Shown: positions 42,524-52,631, numbered from the stretch's first letter. The stretch: 64,000 bases of DNA from Mucilaginibacter ginsenosidivorax (GCF_007971525.1 NZ_CP042437.1:1240001-1304000); one strand, 5' to 3'. A program made the numbers and translations. The notes: generated from the letters alone by a model not told the origin.

Positions 42524-44050
42524 TTACGGCACTATGCTCCACAATTCAGCATCGTACTGGTTTTCGTACCATTGCTCCAGCTTGGTGCCGGGGGTGGTGT
42601 TGCTATTGGGCACGTTGAGTGCCAGTAAACTGCGGCGGCTGATGATCTTGAAATAGCCGCTACCCATATCCTGCACCCTCCACTCCTGCGCATTGCCGCC
42701 TACATCGTTCCATTCTATCAAAATATTACCTGCGCTTAACGAGTTGCCGGCATCATCCAAACACAAATTACTTGCAGCCGATTTGATTTTATAATAACCA
42801 TTACCCAAACTGGTAAACACCCATTTTTGCGCTATGTTGCCGTTGTCTGTCCACTCCTGTAATTGTGTGCCTGGTGTAGTTGAACCACTTGGCACATCCA
42901 GGCATTGCCCCGTAACTTTTGATTTAATGCGATAGGTACCATTGGCTATGGGCATGCTATAGCTGGTGCCAATGGAGGGTGCAGGGATAGGTATCCCTTT
43001 TTCGATAGGGTAACCCAAAAAGGGTACATCGCCATCCCACGCAAATTGCTGGGTCATGATTCTCCTGTCCCAGCCCGAGCCATCGGCATTGGCGGCGTGG
43101 TACACTATCCACCACTGGATATTATCGGGCGATTTAACAAACGAAGCGTGCCCCGGACCAAATACGTTACCAAATTTGGCAAATGCCGGGGTTGATTGCT
43201 TTGTCCACGATGCTTTCGACATTAAGTTGCCGTTGGTACAGGTAAGGCGGCCAAGGCAATAATCGTTAGTCCAGCTGCCGCTGGCCGAATAGATAACGCT
43301 GACCGTTGTGCCGCTTACCAGTGTTTCCGGGCCTTCGTTTACGGTTGGCGTGCCAACCTTTTCCCACGCATAATCGGGCCGCGATATCTCTACCCTTTGG
43401 CTGTTGATGGTATAAGGATTGCTCATGGTAGCTATATACAGGTATTGCGATACATTGGTAGTACCCTCCCAGCCCGACCATATAAAATAAGTTACCCCGT
43501 TATACACAAACGGCGAGCCGTCAATTGCCCAGTTATCGGTAGTGGCCGCCAGTTTGGCTTTGTAGTTGTACCCGCCGTTTAACGGGTCGTTGGCATCAAT
43601 ACCGCCCTCCAGCACATGCATGCGGTGGTTGTTATTATTACCATCATCGGCGGCAAAGTATACATACCAACGCCCGCCCAGGAAATGTAGCTCGGGTGCC
43701 CACAAATCGCTTGAATAGCTGGTGCCCGCCGGTGGTGTAAAAATATAGGTTTTGGACTGCTGCAGGATGCTTTGCAGTGCAGATGATTTGGCTATCCAAA
43801 GCCGGCCACCGTCCGATCCGCAGTAATAGTAATAGCTGCCAACTCGTATCACCCATGGATCATAATAGCTGCCGTTATCAATGGATGGCAGCGCATTGGT
43901 AAAAATGGCCGACAGGCTGTTGGTTTTGGATTTCGACGATTGGCTTGAATCGGCAGCAGCGCCAGTTTTTAATGTGGCTTTCGTTTTTTGACAACTGTTA
44001 AATAGTAACATCGACGCGATGGCCGATAAGATCAAAAACTTGTTTTTCAT
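42524..44050 (-). CDS. GH43-family glycosidase lipoprotein with ricin-type lectin domain
   Basis: 508 residues. Lipoprotein signal with Cys in LLFNSC (residue 20). The catalytic five-bladed propeller of glycoside hydrolase family 43 spans about 45-360, with the three acidic residues in NGSYYDPWVI (base), NWAIDGSPFV (pKa modulator) and VNEGPETLV (acid). After it comes a ricin-B/CBM13 beta-trefoil (about 375-508) with the QxW-like IAQKW, NAQEW and DAELW. The GH43 family cleaves arabinose- or xylose-containing plant polysaccharides; the exact linkage cannot be read. No SusC/SusD pair or other CAZyme is adjacent, so it is an isolated enzyme, not part of a complete utilisation locus. Confidence 0.88.
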   Translation of the reverse strand: MKNKFLILSAIASMLLFNSCQKTKATLKTGAAADSSQSSKSKTNSLSAIFTNALPSIDNGSYYDPWVIRVGSYYYYCGSDGGRLWIAKSSALQSILQQSKTYIFTPPAGTSYSSDLWAPELHFLGGRWYVYFAADDGNNNNHRMHVLEGGIDANDPLNGGYNYKAKLAATTDNWAIDGSPFVYNGVTYFIWSGWEGTTNVSQYLYIATMSNPYTINSQRVEISRPDYAWEKVGTPTVNEGPETLVSGTTVSVIYSASGSWTNDYCLGRLTCTNGNLMSKASWTKQSTPAFAKFGNVFGPGHASFVKSPDNIQWWIVYHAANADGSGWDRRIMTQQFAWDGDVPFLGYPIEKGIPIPAPSIGTSYSMPIANGTYRIKSKVTGQCLDVPSGSTTPGTQLQEWTDNGNIAQKWVFTSLGNGYYKIKSAASNLCLDDAGNSLSAGNILIEWNDVGGNAQEWRVQDMGSGYFKIISRRSLLALNVPNSNTTPGTKLEQWYENQYDAELWSIVP

Positions 44051-44400
44051 ATTATATATTATTGGTTAGCATTCATGTACCTCCGCTTTGCATCATAACA
44101 TGGCGTATCCAAATCACCGTTTTACATGCACCCCAAACCATCCCGCCCTTATTTTATAAAGCAGCGGAAATGGCAGGCACCCGCTTTGTAAAACAAATTC
44201 GGATTTAAATTAGTAAGATGTTAAGCAATAGTTATTGTTTATAAATTGGTGCTTATCAGCGCACTTGATGGTTTGCTTAATAAGCAAGCAAATAACTTTA
44301 TTTATAGGGAAACAATTGAGTATCAACGTATCAATAGTTAGTTAAATCGTATCAATTTTACTTGTTTTAAAAACTTTCTGCTTTTTACTAACTTGAGCCA
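44051..44400. other. divergent gap between GH43 and an unknown secreted protein
   Basis: No gene. Notable words: TTGCTT-AAT-AAGCAA (around 44273-44287) and two copies of CGTATCAAT (around 44326 and 44347). They might be regulator sites; nothing firm. Confidence 0.35.
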
Positions 44401-45117
44401 ATGAAACCTATATTGTCACTGTGCCTTTTTGTATTGCTGAGTTTTAGCTGTTTTGCAAACACTGCTCCTTTAAAAGACACGACCTATACTATTGTACAAG
44501 CAAGAAGAATGGCTAAAAAACGTATAACGATAACCAGGGAAACGATTAAAGGCTATCAGCCGGGCTTTGATAATTGCGTATTTACCAACCAATATACTGC
44601 AGCTAACAGGCTAAAGAAATACCCATATTCCGTGGCGACTAAAATAATGTTAGTATCATATTACGGTGGCGGACAACCAAATAAGGATATTAAAATCGAC
44701 TCGCCTTTCATTGCTCCCATACCATCAACTCATGAGCAGTACAAACACTACATGGGCTTAGTTATAAAGAATAAGAAATTGGATTACTCGACCCTGATAG
44801 AAACGAAAGCTTTAAACCATAAACAGGTTGAAGAACTTACCAACATTATTTTCAATTATGAATATGCCGGTATGAAAAACTACACAGTTACAGGTTTTGC
44901 AGCGTGTTTTGAGCCAAGAAATTCCATTTTGTTTTTTGATGAAAACGGGGAAATTTTTGACCATCTCGACATTTGTTTCCACTGTAATAATTATGAATCG
45001 GCTTCAAAAAAGTTAAGTATAGGAACAGCATGCGTTCAAAAATTCGACATGCTTGCCCGTTTTTTTATAAAAGCAGGAATTAGATATGGGGCAGATAACA
45101 AAGTACCGTTAGATTAA
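44401..45117 (+). CDS. secreted protein of unknown function
   Basis: 238 residues with a signal peptide (SLCLFVLLSFSCFA). The mature C-terminal half has a conserved-looking pattern: AACFEPRNSILFFDENGEIFDHLDICFHC, then a later Cys in TACVQKFDMLARFF. The spacing of Cys residues (C-P-R-N, C-x-x-C, C) and alternating strands suggest a small disulfide- or metal-containing fold. I have a general sense of similar uncharacterised Bacteroidota proteins but cannot name a family. It converges on the dioxygenase gene. Confidence 0.6.
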   Translation: MKPILSLCLFVLLSFSCFANTAPLKDTTYTIVQARRMAKKRITITRETIKGYQPGFDNCVFTNQYTAANRLKKYPYSVATKIMLVSYYGGGQPNKDIKIDSPFIAPIPSTHEQYKHYMGLVIKNKKLDYSTLIETKALNHKQVEELTNIIFNYEYAGMKNYTVTGFAACFEPRNSILFFDENGEIFDHLDICFHCNNYESASKKLSIGTACVQKFDMLARFFIKAGIRYGADNKVPLD

Positions 45118-45177
45118 TTACAAGAGCAAAGCAATCCGCCCGAGCAAAGGCGTTTGCCACGGCAGGGCAACGTCGAT

Positions 45178-45891
45178 TTAAACTGAAAGCCACTCCGCCC
45201 AGTTCAATCCACCATCCAGCTCAGCGCGGCTAAATTCAATATGCACCACCTTCCTTTTTTTATTATTGGTAGTACGGTTTGATGCATGGAGCAGCAAGGG
45301 GCGCATAACCATTACGCCGCCTGCATTTACATTGCAGGTCGTTTCAGTTTCCAGGGCCCAGTTGATGGTTTCGGGGCGATACACGCCTTTTTGATGCGAT
45401 CCGGGTACAACCTTCAGCGCACCGTTGTCGCCGTTGGTATCGTCGAGATGAATGCGGATGGTGAAGTTATTTTGCAGTATGTTTAAAGGCGGCTGTACGC
45501 CAAACTGGTTTTGTTTTACCGTCCAGGGGCCGTAGCCGGGAGTATCGGTCCTCTTATCAACCACAATGGTTAAATCCTGGTGCCAGGCTACAAACCAGTT
45601 GCTTAGTTCGGGTTTATCAAAGTAAATGGATTTGGTAACAAAGTATCCTTCACCGAATAGCTCCCGGATGAGTTCCCTTAGCTTCGGGTTAAAAATTAAA
45701 GGAACCGCCTGCGGCAGTTCCTTTAAAAATTGCCTGATGGCAAACAAATCGTCGGTTTTACGGAAGGCGGGGTTCGACTGGTCGACCGCTTCAATTGCAG
45801 CTATAATGATGTTAACCTCTGCCCGTGTGTAAATATCATTTACAATGGTAAAACCATCATTTAAAATATTGTCCTGTTGTGTTACTACCAC
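45178..45891 (-). CDS. phytanoyl-CoA dioxygenase (PhyH) family protein
   Basis: A 237-residue Fe(II)/2-oxoglutarate-dependent oxygenase. Iron ligands: His and Asp in AWHQDLTI (about residue 105) and the distal His in LLLHASNRT, followed by the Arg that holds 2-oxoglutarate. GDNGALKVVPGSHQKG is the typical PhyH strand. Such enzymes hydroxylate small molecules; the substrate is unknown. It starts 12 bp after ccmF, so it is probably read as the last gene of that transcript, though no functional link is known. Confidence 0.85.
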   Translation of the reverse strand: MVVTQQDNILNDGFTIVNDIYTRAEVNIIIAAIEAVDQSNPAFRKTDDLFAIRQFLKELPQAVPLIFNPKLRELIRELFGEGYFVTKSIYFDKPELSNWFVAWHQDLTIVVDKRTDTPGYGPWTVKQNQFGVQPPLNILQNNFTIRIHLDDTNGDNGALKVVPGSHQKGVYRPETINWALETETTCNVNAGGVMVMRPLLLHASNRTTNNKKRKVVHIEFSRAELDGGLNWAEWLSV

Positions 45892-45903
45892 AGCCGGCCT
45901 GGT

Positions 45904-48366
45904 TTAAACCGTTTTTAACTCCCGTTTACGGCGTAGTATCGACATAAAGAAACCAATCACCATAATGATAGTACCCGCCCAAAAGAAATTGATAAAAGGA
46001 AACTGGATGGCCTTCATTACCACGAATTTCTTCTTGCTTTCGGGCTGCTGATACACCACAATCTCTACCGTTTTGTGCTCGGGTATCACCTTGCTGAAAC
46101 GCAGTTTTAAACCGGCATCATCAACCTTGCGGGCAAAATCAAATACGTTGCCGTTTTTGATCATGTAAACAGGGGTAGCGCTGTATTTATTACTGTTGGA
46201 TACAATTTCAAGGTGTGCGCCAATGGCCACATCACTATCGCTAAGCGGGATGTTTTGCACTTTAGCTTCCTTGTTTAAACCCGTTAATACAATATAGCCA
46301 TCGCGGTACCTGATGGTGTCGCCGGTTTTTACCTCGTGGCTCACCGGTGCATCGTAATTTTTATCGTCGTTATCAGCATCGTGAGCAGCTTCGGCGCTTT
46401 CGGTGCCTGCTTCGGTGGGCGTAATAGCGTTGGTTAGGGTAATATGTGTGTAGATATCGCTAAACAGGTAATGGCGTGTATCCGGCGAAGCCGACATGGT
46501 GCCTTTGCTTACCTGTACCTTAGGTTTCAATGTAAACTCCTCGGTAATTTTACCGTTGGCATCTATTTTCTTGTAGTTAATTTTAAACCAGTGATTGGGC
46601 GATGATATCGAGTCGCCGATGTAGGTAACCGTATAATCGCCCAGTTTTGTTGGCTGGTTGCGGTAAACAGTTACGTTTTCGCGCGGGTTTTCTTCTTTGG
46701 CAAATTCGGCATTATAAGCCTCGCCGGTGTTGTTTATAGATATTACTTTGCTGGTACCTGCCGAAATAAGCGCGCCTATCATCAACAAACCAAAACCAAT
46801 ATGTGCCACTGCCGAGCCGGCCAGCTTAAACTTGCCTTTGAAAGCATCGGCCAACACTTTGCCGTTAACCAATACCGAATAAACCGAACCCCACATGGCC
46901 AGCACAAACACAAAATTGAGCTTGTACACACCCGATGTATAAGCAATAAGCGCTGTAAGCGCGGCGGCGATAAGCAGGTACGAACCTGTTATTACAAAGA
47001 ATTTGGTAACATCTGTTTTTTTGTACTTTAAAAACTGGCTGAAGCCGGTTACTAAAACGATAACAAATACAAACGATGACTGGATAACGTTATAATGCTT
47101 AATAATATCAGATGGCGGCGCCATTTTGGTATGGAAAATAGCATTCCAAACCGGTACCGAAGTAACCACCAGCAAATGGAAGCACGACAGCCCCATGAAT
47201 ACGGCACCAACAAACATCCAAAATTCGCGGCTGTAAGTATCTTCATCTTTTTTGGTGATAGGCAACTCTTTCCAGCGGGATACCAGTAACCATATAGTTA
47301 TTCCCAGGAATATAAATATACTGATCACCAATTGCCAAAACATCCCCAGGTCGGTAAAGGAGTGTACCGATGTATCGCCCAAAATGCCGCTCCTGTTCAG
47401 GAACGATGAGTACCAGGTAAGCACGTTGCTTAACAGCACCAAAAATGTTGCTGTAAAATACGAATGGCCGGTATTTTTAAATACGATTAAAACGTGCAGC
47501 CCCGCTACAAGTACAATCCATGGGAAGATAGAGGCATTCTCTACAGGGTCCCAGGCCCAAAAGCCACCAAAGTTAAGTGACTCATACGCCCAGAAAGATC
47601 CCATAACCACACCGGTGCCCAATATCATACAGGCAAACAGGGCGTAAGGGATTGCAGGGGCTACCCACTCTTTATATTTCTTTTGCCAAAGCCCTGCCAC
47701 AGCGTAAGCAAATGGCACTACCATTGATGCAAAGCCCAGGAACAAAGTTGGCGGGTGAATAATCATCCAGTAATTTTGAAGCGATGGCACCATGCCCTGC
47801 CCGTCTTTAATAAACTCCAGGTAATTGGGGTTCGAGAAAATAGGCGCTTCCATTGATTGCCTTAACAGCAAAAACGGCGAGCTGCCTATCCGCTGACCAA
47901 AAACTTCGACACCTAAAACCATAGCTGCCAATACCACCTGCGACATAGCCACAACCGTCATCACCGGGCGCTCCCATGATTTGGAGCGGAAGATAAGGAA
48001 GGTACCTAAAACAGCCTGCCAGAACAGCCAAAGCAAAAAGCCACCCTCCTGTCCGTTCCAAAAGGCCGAAAGGATATAGTAAATGGACAACGAGCGCGAG
48101 GTATAAGCCCAGGCGTAATGATATTCGAAATAATGTTTATAAATGAGTGTAAACAGGCATACGCCTATACCTATGATAGAAGCCAAGTTTACCAGGAAGC
48201 CGGCACGGCCCAGTTTTTGCCAAAGGCTGTTTTGCTTGCCGACATCGTCGGTAGTGGCAAAATAATAACTGATAAACGATAAAAGCGCGGCACCGAACGA
48301 AAGGACGATAAAGAACTGGCCTATCTGGCCCGGTAAAAGGTGTTCACCTTTAAATTGAATATCCAT
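45904..48366 (-). CDS. ccmF: cytochrome c maturation heme lyase CcmF
   Basis: An 820-residue inner membrane protein that, with CcmH, transfers heme from CcmE to apocytochromes c. It has about 14-15 membrane helices. The heme-handling WWD-like segment is visible as NFGGFWAWDPVENASIFPW (about residue 270), with conserved His in SIYYILSAFWNGQEGGFLLW context and IHPPTLFLGF. A periplasmic domain (about 560-780) precedes the last helix. ccmE ends 10 bp before, so ccmE-ccmF-phyH form one transcript. Confidence 0.93.
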   Translation of the reverse strand: MDIQFKGEHLLPGQIGQFFIVLSFGAALLSFISYYFATTDDVGKQNSLWQKLGRAGFLVNLASIIGIGVCLFTLIYKHYFEYHYAWAYTSRSLSIYYILSAFWNGQEGGFLLWLFWQAVLGTFLIFRSKSWERPVMTVVAMSQVVLAAMVLGVEVFGQRIGSSPFLLLRQSMEAPIFSNPNYLEFIKDGQGMVPSLQNYWMIIHPPTLFLGFASMVVPFAYAVAGLWQKKYKEWVAPAIPYALFACMILGTGVVMGSFWAYESLNFGGFWAWDPVENASIFPWIVLVAGLHVLIVFKNTGHSYFTATFLVLLSNVLTWYSSFLNRSGILGDTSVHSFTDLGMFWQLVISIFIFLGITIWLLVSRWKELPITKKDEDTYSREFWMFVGAVFMGLSCFHLLVVTSVPVWNAIFHTKMAPPSDIIKHYNVIQSSFVFVIVLVTGFSQFLKYKKTDVTKFFVITGSYLLIAAALTALIAYTSGVYKLNFVFVLAMWGSVYSVLVNGKVLADAFKGKFKLAGSAVAHIGFGLLMIGALISAGTSKVISINNTGEAYNAEFAKEENPRENVTVYRNQPTKLGDYTVTYIGDSISSPNHWFKINYKKIDANGKITEEFTLKPKVQVSKGTMSASPDTRHYLFSDIYTHITLTNAITPTEAGTESAEAAHDADNDDKNYDAPVSHEVKTGDTIRYRDGYIVLTGLNKEAKVQNIPLSDSDVAIGAHLEIVSNSNKYSATPVYMIKNGNVFDFARKVDDAGLKLRFSKVIPEHKTVEIVVYQQPESKKKFVVMKAIQFPFINFFWAGTIIMVIGFFMSILRRKRELKTV

Positions 48367-48376
48367 TAAAATGGGT

Positions 48377-48787
48377 TTATATGCTGGCCGACTTGGCCTT
48401 AACTTCTTTGGTTTCTAACTTATCCTGCGTGTATTTGGATGGGCATTTCATCAGGATACTGGATGCGTGAAACTCGCTGCCAACCATTTTACCCGTAAGC
48501 ACCAATTGCTCGCTGCGCTCAAAATCTTCAGGCTTGGGGCCTTTCAGTATTACCTTGCGTTCCTCGCCATTATTATCTTTCGCGTAAAAAGAAAAGTAGT
48601 TGGCATCCTTAGTAGCATCGTAAAACAATTCCTTTGATTTATTAAGGTGCCCAACTATGTGCAGCTCGCTGCTGGTTTTTGTGGCATCGCCAAAAGAACC
48701 GTAAGTACTTGTGTTAGAATACACACTAATGATAACCGCTATAGCTATAGCTATAACAACAAGACCAAAAATTGAACTTTTTTTCAT
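48377..48787 (-). CDS. ccmE: CcmE heme chaperone, CxxxY variant
   Basis: 136 residues: one N-terminal membrane anchor (IFGLVVIAIAIAVIISVY) and an OB-fold periplasmic domain. It receives heme from CcmC and passes it to CcmF. In the classic protein heme is bound covalently to His in an HxxxY motif; here the aligned site is ILMKCPSKYTQD, with C115 and Y119, so the motif is CxxxY. The Cys form is known from some other bacteria and archaea. Heme attachment would be through Cys. Confidence 0.9.
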   Translation of the reverse strand: MKKSSIFGLVVIAIAIAVIISVYSNTSTYGSFGDATKTSSELHIVGHLNKSKELFYDATKDANYFSFYAKDNNGEERKVILKGPKPEDFERSEQLVLTGKMVGSEFHASSILMKCPSKYTQDKLETKEVKAKSASI

Positions 48788-48892
48788 CTGCGGTTTATAA
48801 AATAAAAATCGTTTTGCAAAAATACAAAACCTACAGCTAATAATGTTTATTAAGGGTTGTTTGTGTTATTTAGAATCGTTCTTAAGAAGCAG

Positions 48893-49047
48893 CAAGAGTT
48901 AAGAATCAAGAGTCAAGACTTGGAAGGGTTAACGATCTTCTCTCCCCGATGACTATGTCCTCACAGGCATCTTCCCGATAAGCCATATGTTTACGGTACG
49001 AGTACGAATTGCGATCTGTGAGGACACAGATCGCGGGATAGACACAG
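48893..49047. repeat. repeat block before ccmE gene group
   Basis: First, TTAAGAATCAAGAGTCAAGAC words (about 48898-48922). Then a TCCTCACAGGCATCTTCCCG sequence and a perfect hairpin GCGATCTGTG-AGGA-CACAGATCGC (49011-49034). The second part is the same family as the units at 3458-3628 (shared GTGAGGACACAG and GGCATCTTCCC), nearly 45 kb away. Confidence 0.7.
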
Positions 49048-49055
49048 AATAGGCC

Positions 49056-49568
49056 TTACTCTTTCACCAACTTCTTATCTCTTATCACATAATAACCAAA
49101 CAATCCCTTGTTTACCCTGAGTACCCCGTATGACATGCTATCTATTTCGGCATCGGTTGAGGCTGGTATACTGCGCTCAAAATCACGGAACTTTATGATG
49201 GCATAGGGGCTACTACGCCGGTATTGGTGATGTTTTTCTATAATTATCTCCTTCAGCATCACAGTCTTTTTGTCGGCGAAGAGGCTATTCACCGAGAGCA
49301 TTATTGTGGTAAAGATGCCCATCAGTGGTATAACCGGGGCGAAGTAATAACGGTAGTCTTTATTAAAGATAAAGGACACCACCAGGCCAAATATCAACCC
49401 GCCGCCAAGCGGCAGCTGGTAACCAATAAATGTATCGCGGTACAGGCTAAAGCTTTTAAAAAAAGCGAAAATTCCAACGCCGTAAAGCAACAGCAACCAC
49501 CAGCCTTTTATGCGGGCAACGCGCTGCCGCTTCTTTCGCTCTGATATCCTTTGTTCGCGTTTATTCAC
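49056..49568 (-). CDS. membrane protein of unknown function (paralogue A)
   Basis: 170 residues. A very basic N-terminus (KREQRISERKKRQRVARIKG), then three to four helices, then a soluble C-terminal domain of about 65 residues ending VNKGLFGYYVIRDKKLVKE. The same C-terminal pattern ends the protein at 50388, so the two are diverged paralogues. I do not know the family. Its start lies 6 bp after the stop of the secreted protein at 49575, so they are co-transcribed. Confidence 0.6.
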   Translation of the reverse strand: MNKREQRISERKKRQRVARIKGWWLLLLYGVGIFAFFKSFSLYRDTFIGYQLPLGGGLIFGLVVSFIFNKDYRYYFAPVIPLMGIFTTIMLSVNSLFADKKTVMLKEIIIEKHHQYRRSSPYAIIKFRDFERSIPASTDAEIDSMSYGVLRVNKGLFGYYVIRDKKLVKE

Positions 49569-49574
49569 AGTACG

Positions 49575-50198
49575 TTATTGTTTCATTTCGTCCTGGAGTT
49601 GCTTGTACAACGCTTCCAAATCTACTTTGAAATTATTAAGTCTTAAAGTTTTGGCAGCGTTTAATAAAAGATCGCTATTAGTTTCCAGGGTTTCGCCCTG
49701 AGTAACGGGATTATTTAAGTTTAACACATGAGCAAAGCAAAGGGTGCTTAAGTTTAGCTGTTGTAAAACCGATTTATTGTCGGGAGGCATATTATAGGTC
49801 CAAAACAAAAACAGTTTATTATTTATGGTTATCCATTTTTCGGTAACGCCGGAAATTTTCATCTTGACCTCCTTTTTTACGTAGTCAAGTTCGTAATCAG
49901 CGTAGCCAAGCAATTCGGCCTTTTGTCTGGCTAATGTTGTATCGGTTGTACTTAAAGCGCTGTTGGGTATCAAAATAAACTGTAAGGGCTTATTATCGAC
50001 ATTAATAAGATTAGGATTATCTGTTGGTACAATCTTTTTTGATACTACGTCAAATGTAATGGAATGCCTATCGCTGGTATAAACTACTTTGGCGCCTGAT
50101 TTTGTTTCCATTAAAGCCGGAGTAAACTTTTCCGTGGTTTGTGCAAAAAGTTTACCGCTGCACAACAGCAGCAATAGTATTAAGGTTCGGGTTTGCAT
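49575..50198 (-). CDS. secreted protein of unknown function
   Basis: 207 residues with a signal peptide (TLILLLLLCSGKLFAQ). No domain recognised; a predicted mix of strands and a helical C-terminus (SDLLLNAAKTLRLNNF ... LEALYKQLQDEMKQ). It lies between two paralogous membrane protein genes on the same strand, and it may work with one of them. Confidence 0.6.
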   Translation of the reverse strand: MQTRTLILLLLLCSGKLFAQTTEKFTPALMETKSGAKVVYTSDRHSITFDVVSKKIVPTDNPNLINVDNKPLQFILIPNSALSTTDTTLARQKAELLGYADYELDYVKKEVKMKISGVTEKWITINNKLFLFWTYNMPPDNKSVLQQLNLSTLCFAHVLNLNNPVTQGETLETNSDLLLNAAKTLRLNNFKVDLEALYKQLQDEMKQ

Positions 50199-50387
50199 TG
50201 ATGTTAATTTGGGGGCAAGATAAAAAAATGGGAAAATGTTTACAACTTAAGTTAATGCCAGTTAGGTAAGAGCGAACAGCTCACATTAGCGATAGTAGCG
50301 GATACCGACTAAGCGCCTAATGCCCTGTGCGCGTATAAGCGGATAGCGCGGGTCGCAGGCAATGCTATGATAACTTTACAGTATGTA

Positions 50388-50897
50388 TTACTCTTTAGCC
50401 AGTTTACTTTGTTTGATAACGTAATAACCCAACAGCCCTTTATTAACCGTTAATATGAGATAGGACGAGCTATCCAGCTGCGACTCATCGTAAACAGGTA
50501 TATTTTTTACAAGGCCCTGGTAATTGATAACCACATAAGCATCGGATTTACCTTGCTTATACTTTTTTTGAATAATGGGCTGTTTTAATGTTACCTCTGT
50601 ATTGCTGGCGAATACATTGTTTATTATAAACGGGATATTGACCATTAAGGAGCATGCGCCCAATATCATGAAACGATAAAGGGGCTGTTTTTTCCTGATT
50701 GCCAGCAAAATTAACGCACCAGAAACTATGCCTCCTGTTACCAGCCATGTTGGATTGACAAGCGTGCGTTCAAGGCAGCTAAACATATAGCTAAACGAAA
50801 TAAGAGCAAGAATAACAAGTAACACACGCGCCGAGGTAAAATAACCGTCGTCGGAAATTTCGGTTGTGCGGGGTTTGTTCGGTTTAGGCTTTAGCAC
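50388..50897 (-). CDS. membrane protein of unknown function (paralogue B)
   Basis: 169 residues, four predicted membrane helices (about 25-45, 50-67, 74-92 region) and a C-terminal soluble domain ending VNKGLLGYYVIKQSKLAKE, closely like paralogue A at 49056. The N-termini differ. Family unknown. A 189-bp gap with no terminator separates it from the next gene downstream. Confidence 0.6.
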   Translation of the reverse strand: MLKPKPNKPRTTEISDDGYFTSARVLLVILALISFSYMFSCLERTLVNPTWLVTGGIVSGALILLAIRKKQPLYRFMILGACSLMVNIPFIINNVFASNTEVTLKQPIIQKKYKQGKSDAYVVINYQGLVKNIPVYDESQLDSSSYLILTVNKGLLGYYVIKQSKLAKE

Positions 50898-50982
50898 CTC
50901 TTGTAATTTTATCCAATATTACTTAAAAAGAGGCAAATTTTAAATTCCGGCATTTACATTAAAGGGGGAAGGTTGCTAAACT

Positions 50983-51014
50983 AAAAAGAGGCAAGTTGTT
51001 AAACCTGCCTCTTT
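50983..51014 (-). terminator. terminator of glutamate dehydrogenase gene
   Basis: Stem AAAGAGGCA/TGCCTCTTT with a 12-nt loop; on the minus strand it is followed by TTTTTAG. It lies about 105 bp after the gdhA stop. Confidence 0.7.
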
Positions 51015-51059
51015 CGTAATATAAAGTCGAGCCTGCACGGTTCGCCTCGCAACAACATG

Positions 51060-51120
51060 GTTATTAGCGCTTTGCACCAATGACCAATGACAGCGTAGCG
51101 AAATGACCAATGACCAATTG
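51060..51120. repeat. CAATGAC heptamer repeats after gdhA
   Basis: CCAATGACCAATGAC, then AGCGTAGCGAAATG, then ACCAATGACCAATTG. A two-block short-word repeat directly abutting the stop codon of gdhA. Confidence 0.5.
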
Positions 51121-52557
51121 TTACGGCCAGATACCTAAATTCTGGTAGCTCACCGCTATTTTATTAATTGCACCTACCATGGCAGCGCTACGCAGGGTAT
51201 CAATTGCCGGGTTGTTTTTGTATATCTCCCTGATCTCGTGGTATGAACGAATCATGGTATCTTCTAAACCGGAGTTTACGAGTTCTAATTCAGAAGCGCC
51301 TTTTATAATGGTTGACCTTTGCATCGGGGTTAATGATGTGCCGGTGATACCCTCTACCATGTTTACCAGGTTAAGATTTGAGTTTTCCTCAAACCTGCGG
51401 TTCATGCGGCCAAAGGCTACGTGGCTCAGGTTTTTTAACCACTCAAAGTATGATACAGTTACACCGCCGGCATTGGCATACATATCCGGGATGATGATGC
51501 CACCGTTGGCATAAAATATGGCTTCGGCCTCGGGCGAGGTTGGGCCGTTTGCACCTTCTGCAATAATTTTTGCCTGGATGTTGCGGATATTACTTTCAGT
51601 TATCTGGTTTTCTAAAGCGGCCGGTACCAGGATATCGCATGGCTGCTCCAGGCCTTCCATAGTATTTTTAAATTCCTGTGCCGCGCCTGCGTAACCTAAA
51701 ATAGATCCGCTTGCTTTACGGTGCTGAAAAACTGCTTCAACATCCAATCCATTTTCGTTATAGATAGCGCCTTCAAATTCGCAAAGGCCTACAATGATGG
51801 CACCAAACTCGGCCAGGAACTTGGCAGAGTAGTAACCTACATTACCTAAACCCTGTACAATAACCCTTTTGCCCGATAAACCAGGCAGCATGCCTATTTT
51901 TTGCATATCATCGCCAAAGCTAACACACTCGCGCACGGCAATAGCCACACCGCGGCCCGTTGCTTCCCTCCTGCCTGCAATACCATGCAAAGCAATTGGC
52001 TTACCGGTAACAGCGCCCATAGCATCCAGCTGACCTGGGTTCATGGTGGCATAGGTATCTGCAATCCAGCTCATTTCGCGTTCGCCGCTGCCGTAATCGG
52101 GTGCGGGTACGTCAATGCTGGGGCCAATAAAGTTTTTCTTGATCAGTTCTACAGTATAGCGGCGGGTGATGTTTTCCAGCTCGCTTACGGTGTAATTTTT
52201 AGGATTTATTTTGATACCGCCTTTGGCACCACCAAAGGGTACATTTACGATAGCACACTTGTAGGTCATGAGGGCGGCCAGGGCCATTACCTCATCCTCG
52301 TTCACCATTTCGCTGTAGCGGATACCGCCTTTTGTTGGCGACTGGTGGTGCGAGTGCTCAACGCGCCAGGCATCAATTACCTCGAAACCATTGCCCCTGC
52401 GGATGGGAAAACGGAAACGGTAAACACTGTTACATGACTTAATCTGATCGAGCAAACCAGCGTCATGTTTAGTAAACTGTGCTGCGTAATCAAAGTTTTT
52501 ACATACGTCGCCAAAAAAGTGGGTTTCCTGGTCGGCAACTAAAATATTGGTATCCAT
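51121..52557 (-). CDS. gdhA: Glu/Leu/Phe/Val dehydrogenase (glutamate dehydrogenase-like)
   Basis: NAD(P)-dependent oxidative deamination of an amino acid, most probably glutamate to 2-oxoglutarate and ammonia. 478 residues. Substrate domain: [10 protein letters not shown], then catalytic Lys in [19 protein letters not shown] (about residue 105). Dinucleotide fold: [15 protein letters not shown] (about 230). [16 protein letters not shown] is also typical. The length is like other single-domain hexameric enzymes. The gene separates ccmCD from ccmEF. A -7 box is found upstream. Confidence 0.92.
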   Translation of the reverse strand: MDTNILVADQETHFFGDVCKNFDYAAQFTKHDAGLLDQIKSCNSVYRFRFPIRRGNGFEVIDAWRVEHSHHQSPTKGGIRYSEMVNEDEVMALAALMTYKCAIVNVPFGGAKGGIKINPKNYTVSELENITRRYTVELIKKNFIGPSIDVPAPDYGSGEREMSWIADTYATMNPGQLDAMGAVTGKPIALHGIAGRREATGRGVAIAVRECVSFGDDMQKIGMLPGLSGKRVIVQGLGNVGYYSAKFLAEFGAIIVGLCEFEGAIYNENGLDVEAVFQHRKASGSILGYAGAAQEFKNTMEGLEQPCDILVPAALENQITESNIRNIQAKIIAEGANGPTSPEAEAIFYANGGIIIPDMYANAGGVTVSYFEWLKNLSHVAFGRMNRRFEENSNLNLVNMVEGITGTSLTPMQRSTIIKGASELELVNSGLEDTMIRSYHEIREIYKNNPAIDTLRSAAMVGAINKIAVSYQNLGIWP

Positions 52558-52623
52558 AATTATTGTATAAATATTAAACTCTTAAAAAAGTGTGCAAATT
52601 TGGTACAATTTTTATCAATATTG

Positions 52624-52631
52624 CAAATATA
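52624..52631 (-). promoter_or_regulatory. candidate -7 box for gdhA
   Basis: On the minus strand TATATTTG (52631-52624) matches TAnnTTTG exactly, about 67 bp before the start codon. No good TTG at -33. Confidence 0.38.
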
